Origin: CAZBQG01 sp964493945
GTDB taxonomy: Bacteria; Pseudomonadota; Alphaproteobacteria; Rhodospirillales; UBA2165
Reading direction: 5' to 3'
DNA length: 7,717 nt
Assembly (NCBI GenBank): GCA_964493945.1
Contig: CAZBQG010000219.1
Location: 1-7,717 of the forward strand
Within the stretch, counting starts at the first letter, position 1; each line of letters starts with the position of its first letter. This document shows, piece by piece, positions 1 through 5,076 of this stretch. The notes below the pieces were generated by a model that was not told where the DNA came from, did not search any database, and saw nothing but the letters and a program-made list of their open reading frames with translations. The translations under genes were made by a program, and so were the position numbers.

Positions 1-1
1 C

Positions 2-190
2 CAGACCACGCCCCCCATCGGGATCATACCCTTCGTGTTGCATGGCATGAGACCGGACATCCCGCTGAAGACCATCTTCACCGGGATCATCCCCTTTTTC
101 ATTGCCGATCTCACCCGGCTCGGCATCATCGCCACCTTCCCGGCTCTGGCCCTGTGGCTGCCCGACAAGCTGGGCATGTTGCTGAACTAA
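2..190 (+). CDS. TRAP transporter large permease (DctM/SiaM type), C-terminal fragment
   Basis: This is the last 62 residues of a membrane protein whose 5' end lies outside the window; it stops at TAA 188-190. The fragment opens with QTTPPIGIIPFVLHGM, which matches the conserved C-terminal stretch of TRAP large permeases (a Q-T-x-P-P-x-G motif followed by a V-L-x-G-like segment). A D-I-P-L-K-T-I-F turn, a final hydrophobic helix and a short tail ending ALWLPDKLGMLLN follow. In this family the large permease forms the ion-coupled translocation channel and works with a small permease and a periplasmic solute-binding protein; those partners would lie upstream. It is on the same strand as the nitrile hydratase cluster, 84 bases before its likely start, so co-transcription is possible and the imported substrate may feed the cluster. 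The family call is good; the substrate cannot be read from this fragment. Confidence 0.85.
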   Translation, partial: QTTPPIGIIPFVLHGMRPDIPLKTIFTGIIPFFIADLTRLGIIATFPALALWLPDKLGMLLN

Positions 191-199
191 GGGCACTCC

Positions 200-210
200 T
201 CACCTGGTGA
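200..210. repeat. Short perfect inverted repeat in the TRAP-hydratase gap
   Basis: TCACC-T-GGTGA is a perfect inverted repeat with 5-base arms around one central base, lying 10 bases after the TRAP permease stop. It could be half-sites for a dimeric regulator of the downstream cluster. It is short enough to arise by chance, and I see no convincing -35/-10 pair next to it. Confidence 0.3.
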
Positions 211-262
211 CAAACGGGTCCGATTGGACTATGGTTGGCCGAGCCTGAGGGGATGACAAAAC

Positions 263-268
263 AGGGGG
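263..268 (+). promoter_or_regulatory. Ribosome binding site deciding the alpha subunit start
   Basis: AGGGGG at 263-268 is followed by three consecutive in-frame ATG codons at 269, 272 and 275. Only the third has normal spacing (6 bases), so the start is placed at 275 and not at 269. Confidence 0.7.
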
Positions 269-274
269 ATGATG

Positions 275-880
275 ATGAGCGCCAATTCACCGCCAGGACC
301 CGATTCGGATGCGGCCTTGCGCGTCAAGGCCTTGGAATCGCTTTTGCTCGAAAAAGGACTGGTCGATCCCAATACGCTGGACGACCTGATCGACACCTTC
401 GAGAACAAGGTGGGCCCGCAAAATGGCGCCCGGGTGGTGGCCCGCGCCTGGACCGACCCCGAATACAAAAAACGCCTCTTGGCGGACGGCACGAAGGCCA
501 TCGCTGAGCTGGGCTTCGGCGTCATGCAGGGCGAACAGATGGTGGTGGTGGAAAACGAGGAAGATATTCAGAACATCGTGGTCTGCACGCTCTGTTCGTG
601 TTTCCCCTGGGCCGCATTGGGCCCACCGCCGGTCTGGTACAAATCGGCTCCCTATAGGGCGCGGACGGCCAACGACCCACGCGGCGTAATGCGTGAATTT
701 GGCCTGAATTTATCGGATGATGTTGAAGTCAGGGTCTGGGACAGCAACGCAGAGCTTCGCTATCTGGTCCTGCCCCAACGCCCGGCCGGCACGGAAGGCA
801 TGAGCGAAGACGAGCTGATGGAGCTTGTCACCCGCGATTCCATGGTCGGTGTCGCCCGACTCGATCCGCCACAAAAATAA
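275..880 (+). CDS. Nitrile hydratase alpha subunit, cobalt type
   Basis: This subunit of 201 residues would carry the metal centre that hydrates nitriles to amides in the cytoplasm. The metal-binding motif V-C-T-L-C-S-C is at residues 103-109, with Cys104, Cys107, Ser108 and Cys109 as ligands. Thr between the first two cysteines is the hallmark of the cobalt type; iron enzymes have Ser. The two later cysteines are normally oxidised to sulfinic and sulfenic acids. Other family signatures are VVARAW near 54-59, ADGTKAIAELGF near 70-81, MVVVEN near 89-94, PPPVWYKSAPYRAR near 117-130, VRVWDSNAELRYLVLP near 152-167 and RPAGTEG near 169-175. Length is normal. An oddity is Phe110 directly after the motif, where cobalt enzymes usually have Tyr. 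The beta-half genes follow 11 bases downstream. The thiocyanate hydrolase gamma subunit is homologous and shares the motif, but the overall sequence looks closer to true nitrile hydratase. Confidence 0.95.
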   Translation: MSANSPPGPDSDAALRVKALESLLLEKGLVDPNTLDDLIDTFENKVGPQNGARVVARAWTDPEYKKRLLADGTKAIAELGFGVMQGEQMVVVENEEDIQNIVVCTLCSCFPWAALGPPPVWYKSAPYRARTANDPRGVMREFGLNLSDDVEVRVWDSNAELRYLVLPQRPAGTEGMSEDELMELVTRDSMVGVARLDPPQK

Positions 881-891
881 AGGAGACAATC

Positions 892-1209
892 ATGAACGGC
901 ATACATGATATGGGCGGCATGCACGGCTTGGGCCCCATCGTCATCGACAAGGACGAGCCCGCTTTCCACGAGGAATGGGAGCGGCGCATGCTGGGCATGG
1001 TGCGGGCCATGAACGTATCTCAGCAGATGACCCTGGATGAATTCCGCCACGCCGTGGAGCGCATGGATCCGGCCCATTATCTGGAATCCAGCTATTATGA
1101 ACACTGGCTCGCCGGGGCCGAGATATTGTGCGTCGAAAAAGGCCTGTTCACCCAGGAAGAATACGAAGCCCGTCTGGCCGAATTGAGCAGCGTAGGGGGC
1201 AGCAAATGA
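892..1209 (+). CDS. Nitrile hydratase beta subunit, N-terminal half as a separate protein
   Basis: This protein of 105 residues matches only the N-terminal domain of a normal nitrile hydratase beta subunit, which is about 220-235 residues long. It begins MNGIHDMGGMHGLGP, the canonical beta start, and continues with DEPAFHEEWE (21-30), a LDEFRHAVERM segment (48-58), YLESSYYEHWL (63-73) and a terminal helix EKGLFTQEEYEARL (82-95). Arg52 in DEFR corresponds to the beta arginine (Arg52 in the Pseudonocardia thermophila enzyme, from memory) that hydrogen-bonds the oxidised cysteines of alpha. The ribosome site AGGAG at 881-885 sits 6 bases before the ATG. The stop overlaps the next gene's ATG (ATGA at 1206-1209), which favours coupled, equimolar synthesis of the two beta halves. 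The split resembles thiocyanate hydrolase, whose beta subunit is also the N-terminal half, but this sequence is nitrile-hydratase-like. Confidence 0.92.
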   Translation: MNGIHDMGGMHGLGPIVIDKDEPAFHEEWERRMLGMVRAMNVSQQMTLDEFRHAVERMDPAHYLESSYYEHWLAGAEILCVEKGLFTQEEYEARLAELSSVGGSK

Positions 1210-1556
1210 CCGCCCTGACCATCGAGGATGTGCGCAAATTTTATAAGAATCCCAGGCCCGCCCGCCTGGATGTGGAGGTCGAGACCCGTTTCAAGCCGGG
1301 TGATGAAATCTTCACCCGTAACATCAATCCGCCGGGTCATACCCGCATACCCCGCTATGCCCGGGCCAAACGGGGGCTGATCGTCGAAGACCGGGGCGTC
1401 TATCATTTTGCCGATGCCCGCGCCCATGGCATTGATGCCGAACCCCAGCATTGCTACAGCGTCAAGTTCACCGCCCGCGAATTATGGGGACCCGAGGCAC
1501 CGGCAAAAGACTGCCTCTATATTGATCTGTGGGAGGAATATATGGACCCGGCCTGA
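1206..1556 (+). CDS. Nitrile hydratase beta subunit, C-terminal half as a separate protein
   Basis: This protein of 116 residues corresponds to the C-terminal, SH3-like domain of nitrile hydratase beta. The key segment is F-K-P-G-D-E-I (29-35), then P-P-G-H-T-R-I-P-R-Y (42-51), K-R-G-L-I (55-59), a G-V-Y-H-F-A-D strand (64-70), HCYSVKFTARELWGPEA (82-98) and the typical ending DLWEEYMDP. Arg47 of GHTR is equivalent to the second beta arginine that contacts the alpha active-site cysteines (Arg157 in the P. thermophila numbering, from memory). I chose ATG 1206 because AGGGGG at 1194-1199 precedes it by 6 bases and it overlaps the previous stop. The same frame is open further upstream, but that stretch encodes an implausible Arg-rich leader. 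With the preceding gene it would rebuild one complete, catalytically competent beta subunit. Thiocyanate hydrolase alpha is the structural parallel. Confidence 0.92.
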   Translation: MTALTIEDVRKFYKNPRPARLDVEVETRFKPGDEIFTRNINPPGHTRIPRYARAKRGLIVEDRGVYHFADARAHGIDAEPQHCYSVKFTARELWGPEAPAKDCLYIDLWEEYMDPA

Positions 1557-1565
1557 GCCGGATTC

Positions 1566-1585
1566 ATCCCTTTCCCAGGGGGGAT
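1566..1585 (+). promoter_or_regulatory. Possible RNA hairpin covering a ribosome binding site
   Basis: In RNA, 1566-1573 can pair with 1578-1585: five Watson-Crick pairs (AUCCC with GGGAU), then three U-G pairs, closing a CCCA loop at 1574-1577. The G-rich right arm is the ribosome binding site of the TTG-started gene at 1591. Folding would reduce translation of the accessory protein relative to the catalytic subunits. This is inferred from sequence alone; the U-G pairs are weak. Confidence 0.35.
1577..1584 (+). promoter_or_regulatory. Ribosome binding site supporting a TTG start
   Basis: AGGGGGGA at 1577-1584 lies 6-7 bases before the TTG at 1591. There is no ATG in the frame until deep inside the conserved accessory domain (the FAM methionine at residue 41), so TTG is the best start. 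Confidence 0.7.
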
Positions 1586-1590
1586 AAATT

Positions 1591-2295
1591 TTGCGCAAAC
1601 TGCTTCAAGTTCCCAGCCTGAACATACCCGCCCGCCAGGGCGGCGCGGCCCAGCCGGGTGACGTTGGCGGGCCCGTCTTCGAGGAACCCTGGCAGGCACA
1701 CGGCTTCGCCATGGTCATGTCGCTCTATCAGGACGGCCAATATAGTTGGGCGGAATGGGACGATTATCTGGGCCACGAAATCCAGTCGCCAGGCCATTTC
1801 GGTGGCCCCGGCACCGAAGAAGAAACGCCGCCGGCAGACGAGGACGCCGCCCCACCCAATTACAATCCCTGGATCGCATCCTGCGAGGAAGACGGCGCCC
1901 GGTATTATCATCACTGGCTGGCGGCGGCGGAGAAGCTCCTGGATGCCAAGGGCATGGTCACCAAACAAGAGCTGGATACCAGGGTAGCCGCCTTCGCCAA
2001 GGCCGAAGCCAAGGGTGCCACATATAAGGAAGGCGACCGGGTGACCGTGCTGCGCGATGTGCCCCTGGCCGGCCATACCCATCTGCCGATGTATCTGCGG
2101 GGGACGGACGGCACGGTAATTACTGATTTAGGCCTCTTCCGCTTTCCCGATGAAAGTGGTACTGACGGGATCGATATTCTGCAGCATCTTTATTCCGTGC
2201 GCTTCATGGCGACGGATATCTGGGGCGAGGATGCCGACCCCGCCCACAGCCTGAACTTCAATTTATGGGACTATAATCTGGCGGAAATGGATTGA
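1591..2295 (+). CDS. Nitrile hydratase accessory domain fused to a beta-type C-terminal domain (copy 1)
   Basis: This 234-residue protein has two parts. Residues 29-125 match nitrile hydratase accessory/activator proteins: VFEEPWQAHGFAM (29-41), YSWAEWDDYL (51-60), a variable acidic, Pro-rich stretch (about 65-100), then YYHHWLAAAEKLLDAKGM (105-122). Residues 147-234 match the beta C-terminal domain: EGDRVTVL (147-154), AGHTHLPMYLRG (160-171), LGLFRFPDE (180-188) and HLYSVRF...DIW (199-211). It lacks the catalytic-beta start MNG-H-D-GG. Both beta arginines are changed: the DEFR position is Asp57 and the GHTR arginine is His164. Ordinary accessory proteins are mostly just the first domain. Stand-alone members of the accessory family help deliver cobalt and mature the alpha cysteines, so a maturation or assembly role is inferred. 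A modified beta chain in an alternative complex is the other possibility. The TTG start follows a strong ribosome site. Confidence 0.82.
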   Translation: MRKLLQVPSLNIPARQGGAAQPGDVGGPVFEEPWQAHGFAMVMSLYQDGQYSWAEWDDYLGHEIQSPGHFGGPGTEEETPPADEDAAPPNYNPWIASCEEDGARYYHHWLAAAEKLLDAKGMVTKQELDTRVAAFAKAEAKGATYKEGDRVTVLRDVPLAGHTHLPMYLRGTDGTVITDLGLFRFPDESGTDGIDILQHLYSVRFMATDIWGEDADPAHSLNFNLWDYNLAEMD

Positions 2296-2299
2296 GATC

Positions 2300-2944
2300 A
2301 TGAGCCAACTGCCCGAGAAAGATGAGCTGGCCGCCCTTCGCCGGGCTGAAACCGCCACCGGCTTTTCCAAACCCTGGGCAGCCAGGACCTTCGCCATGGT
2401 GGTGGGCATGTTCAACAAAAAGCATTACGCATGGCCCGAGTGGGTCGATTATTTCAGCGCTCAAATAAAAGCGCCCGGCCATTACAAAGACCCCCATGGG
2501 GCGGATGCCGAGCCCTTGGCCGGTGACGCATCGACAATCGATGAAAATTACTCCCATATGTGGCTTGAGGCGGCGGAAAAAATGCTGGCCGACAAAGGTC
2601 TGGTGAGCAAGGAAGAGCTGAACGCCCGCGTCGCCCAACTGGCCGGTGCGGAGGAGGAGGCGGAAGCACCCGGCCCGGATCCCAAATTCTCGGCCGGCGA
2701 CAAGCTCCNNNNNNNNNNCCGGGTTGGCCGCATGGACCCGGTGGGCTCTGCCCATCTGGCGCTTGAACTCAAAGGCAAGGTGGGCGTGGTCGAGCGCGAT
2801 CTAGGCCTGTTTGCCTTTGCCGGCGGCGGCCGCCAGCATATGTACAGTCTTTGTTTTGCGGCCCGTGATATTCAGGGCGCCGGGGCGGCAGAGCGCGACA
2901 AACTTTATTACAGCCTGTGGGAAAGCTATCTGGACCCGCTCTGA
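2300..2944 (+). CDS. Nitrile hydratase accessory domain fused to a beta-type C-terminal domain (copy 2, crosses an N gap)
   Basis: This is a tandem paralogue of the preceding gene, 214 residues as written including four undefined ones. The accessory-type part holds FSKPWAARTFAMVVGMF (22-38), YAWPEWVDYF (43-52), KAPGHY (57-62) and YSHMWLEAAEKMLADKGLV (84-102). An acidic, Pro-rich linker (117-128) leads to the beta-type part: SAGDKL (131-136), the gap, GRMDPVGSAHLALELKG, VGVVERDLGLFAF, MYSLCFAARDI and the ending YYSLWESYLDPL. The DEFR arginine position is Val49, and the GHTR motif has decayed to GSAH, with His in place of Arg. The ATG lies 4 bases after the previous stop with only a weak ribosome site, so translation is probably coupled. 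Ten Ns at 2709-2718 interrupt the gene; I argue in the findings that they are an assembly artefact and the real protein has 210 residues. It is probably an assembly or maturation factor, or a partner of copy 1. Confidence 0.8.
   Translation: MSQLPEKDELAALRRAETATGFSKPWAARTFAMVVGMFNKKHYAWPEWVDYFSAQIKAPGHYKDPHGADAEPLAGDASTIDENYSHMWLEAAEKMLADKGLVSKEELNARVAQLAGAEEEAEAPGPDPKFSAGDKLXXXXRVGRMDPVGSAHLALELKGKVGVVERDLGLFAFAGGGRQHMYSLCFAARDIQGAGAAERDKLYYSLWESYLDPL
2709..2718. other. Assembly gap of ten Ns inside a coding sequence
   Basis: Ten undefined bases sit in the beta-type domain of the second accessory/beta gene. The protein reads in the same frame on both sides, so the gene is not broken by a frameshift. 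Confidence 0.98.
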
Positions 2945-2950
2945 GAAAGG
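2945..2950 (+). promoter_or_regulatory. Ribosome binding site deciding the HyuA-like start
   Basis: GAAAGG at 2945-2950, directly after the previous stop, lies 8 bases before GTG 2959. The resulting N-terminus, MFNIGVDVGGTFTD, is the normal family start. An alternative GTG at 2917 would overlap the upstream gene and add a 14-residue unconserved leader. Confidence 0.65.
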
Positions 2951-2958
2951 TAATCCCC

Positions 2959-5076
2959 GTGTTTAATATCGGCGTCGATGTGGGGGGCACATTTACGGAT
3001 GCGGTGGCCGTTGGCGAGGATGGTGGGCTCAATCTGGGCAAGGCGCCGACTACGCCGGAACGGATTGCCGATGGGGTCATCGCCAGCCTGGAAGACCTGG
3101 CCCGCAATTCCGGCACATCCCTGACCGGCCTGCTGGGACAGACCCGGTTTCTGGGCCATGGAACGACGGTTGGAACCAACGCCCTGATAATCCGCTCCGG
3201 TGCCCGGGTCGGTCTTCTGACCACGGCCGGCTTCGAGGATACGCCTTTCATCCAGCGCGCCATCGGCCGTCTGGCGGGCCTTACCGACGAACAGCTCCGC
3301 CACCAGGTCAGCCTGCGCCAGCCCGTACCGCTAGTGGAACGGGCCTGCATCCGGGGCGTGGTGGAACGGGTGGATTCAAGGGGCCAGGTGGTCATCGCGC
3401 TCAGCCAAAAAGAAGCAGAGCGCGCCGTCGGTCAATTGATTGACCAGGGTGTGGAGGCGGTGGGCATCTGCCTGCTTTGGTCTTTTTTAAACCCGTCCCA
3501 CGAACAATTGCTGGCTGAAACCGTGCGCGCCCTGGCGCCTGATTTACAGCTATCCGTGTCTTCCGAATTCGTCTCCAAAATCCGTGAAAATGCCCGCTGC
3601 AACACGGTCATCATTGATGCCTTCGTCAAGGGCAAGGTGCGGGATTATCTGAGCGATCTGAACGAACGGCTTGGTGGGCTTGGGTTCAGCGGCAGCGTGG
3701 CCTCCATGCAATGCTTTGGCGGGGTCACGGATTCCCAATTCGCCAGCCCCATCAGTACCATCGAATCGGGCCCCGTCGGGGGCGTCATGGGTTCCAAATA
3801 TCTGGCCCGCTTGACCGGTGAGGAAAACGTCATCACCACCGATGTGGGCGGCACCACCTTCGATGTCAGCGTGATCCGGGGTGGTGAAGAAATCATCGCC
3901 CGCGAATTTTTCGGCGCCGCCGGCGTGATGTCCCGCTTTGAGGTCCTCACCCCCCGGGTCGATATCAATTCGGTGGGTGCCGGCGGCGGAACCATCGCCA
4001 GCTATGATCCGGCCAGCCATTCCATAAAATTCGGCCCCAAAAGCGCCGGATCAAGCCCCGGCCCGGTGTTTTATGGCACGGGTGGTGAGCGGGTCACCCT
4101 GGCCGATGCCTGGTTGACCCTTGGATATCTCAATCCCAAACGTTTCCTGGGCGGGCGCATCTACGTTGATGCCGGTGCCGCCCGCGCCGCCATAGAAGAT
4201 CAGATTGCCAAGCCCCTCGGCATGGATGTGAACCAGGCCGCCCTGGCCATCCTGCGCCTGGCCAATCATCATATGAGCGACGCGATCAAAGTCTATCTGG
4301 CGGCCCGGGGTCAGGATGTGGAGGATTTTTCCCTGTTCGCCTTCGGCGGCGGCGGCCCCATGCATGCCGCCGCCTATGGCCGGTTGGCCGGAGTCAAGCG
4401 CACCTATCTTATTGCCAACGGGGGCGTCTTTTCCGCCTTCGGCATCGCCCTTGCCGACACCAAGCACAAACAACAAATGACCCTTTTGGAACGGGAGCCA
4501 TTTGACCTTCAGGCCCTTGCCACTTCGTTTGAAAAACTGAACCAGAATCTGGACGGGCAGTTCGAACGCCAGGGTCTGGGCGAAGCGGCGATCACCTACC
4601 GCTATTTCCTGGACTTACGCTACCGGGGGCAGGTGCACGACGCGACGGTGGAAATTCCGGATCCCGATTGGTTCCTCAATGGCGGGATGGCTTCCATCCG
4701 GGAACGTTTCGACGAACATTACCAGACCACTTTCGACACCACCGCGTCGGCTTATTCGGAAATCGAACTGGTCGGGTTGGGCCTGGACGGGGTAGCCCAG
4801 CTTGCCAAACCCTCCTTGCTGGCGGGCGAAGCCAGCGGTGAGATGCCAACGCCCAAAGGAGAGCGCCAAGCATGGTTCGAGGACGCGGACGAGCCACTGA
4901 GCGTCCCCATATTCGAACATGCCGGCCTATGTGCGGACCAGGAAATATCCGGGCCCGCCTTCGTCGAGGACGATTATCACACCATAATCGTCCTTCCCGG
5001 GCAGAGCGCCAGGGTCGACGGGTTTGGCAATCTGGTGATCGAACACGGGGCGCGGGAGGGCCGGTCCAATGAGTGA
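2959..5076 (+). CDS. HyuA-like ATP-dependent subunit (hydantoinase A/oxoprolinase/acetone carboxylase beta superfamily)
   Basis: This protein of 705 residues, normal for the family, has an ASKHA-type nucleotide-binding fold that activates a carbonyl-type substrate with ATP. The first phosphate motif GVDVGGTFTD is at 5-14, GHGTTVGTNAL at 66-76, the second phosphate motif TDVGGTTFDVSVI near 294-306, the VDINSVGAGGGTIA segment near 334-347, and FGGGGPMHAAAYGRLAG near 462-478, followed by GGVFSAFGIALAD. The family includes N-methylhydantoinase, 5-oxoprolinase, caprolactamase alpha, and the acetone and acetophenone carboxylase ATPase subunits. The sequence alone does not tell me which reaction it performs. 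Its HyuB partner overlaps its 3' end by 8 bases, so the two are surely made together. It starts 14 bases after the last hydratase-cluster gene, which argues for one operon and a role after nitrile hydration. Soluble and cytoplasmic; I see no signal peptide. Confidence 0.93.
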   Translation: MFNIGVDVGGTFTDAVAVGEDGGLNLGKAPTTPERIADGVIASLEDLARNSGTSLTGLLGQTRFLGHGTTVGTNALIIRSGARVGLLTTAGFEDTPFIQRAIGRLAGLTDEQLRHQVSLRQPVPLVERACIRGVVERVDSRGQVVIALSQKEAERAVGQLIDQGVEAVGICLLWSFLNPSHEQLLAETVRALAPDLQLSVSSEFVSKIRENARCNTVIIDAFVKGKVRDYLSDLNERLGGLGFSGSVASMQCFGGVTDSQFASPISTIESGPVGGVMGSKYLARLTGEENVITTDVGGTTFDVSVIRGGEEIIAREFFGAAGVMSRFEVLTPRVDINSVGAGGGTIASYDPASHSIKFGPKSAGSSPGPVFYGTGGERVTLADAWLTLGYLNPKRFLGGRIYVDAGAARAAIEDQIAKPLGMDVNQAALAILRLANHHMSDAIKVYLAARGQDVEDFSLFAFGGGGPMHAAAYGRLAGVKRTYLIANGGVFSAFGIALADTKHKQQMTLLEREPFDLQALATSFEKLNQNLDGQFERQGLGEAAITYRYFLDLRYRGQVHDATVEIPDPDWFLNGGMASIRERFDEHYQTTFDTTASAYSEIELVGLGLDGVAQLAKPSLLAGEASGEMPTPKGERQAWFEDADEPLSVPIFEHAGLCADQEISGPAFVEDDYHTIIVLPGQSARVDGFGNLVIEHGAREGRSNE

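Noticed and set aside
1128..1205. Longer version of the beta C-terminal half starting upstream at 1128
   Set aside because: The extension lies over the conserved end of the previous gene in another frame, is Arg-rich and unconserved, and ATG 1206 has a well-placed ribosome site.
892..1556. Calling the cluster a thiocyanate hydrolase because of the three-chain alpha / beta-N / beta-C layout
   Set aside because: The beta-N start MNG-H-D-GG, the D-E-F-R segment and the alpha C-terminal VWDS/RPAGTEG motifs are those of nitrile hydratase; from memory, the thiocyanate hydrolase chains begin and run quite differently.
2709..2718. Interpreting the N run as evidence of a pseudogene or recombination junction
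   Set aside because: Conserved sequence continues in the same frame on both sides and the flanks can be merged to a canonical motif.
2917..2958. Extended HyuA-like N-terminus from GTG 2917
   Set aside because: It overlaps the conserved C-terminus of the preceding gene in another frame, and GTG 2959 has a ribosome site and gives the family's normal start.
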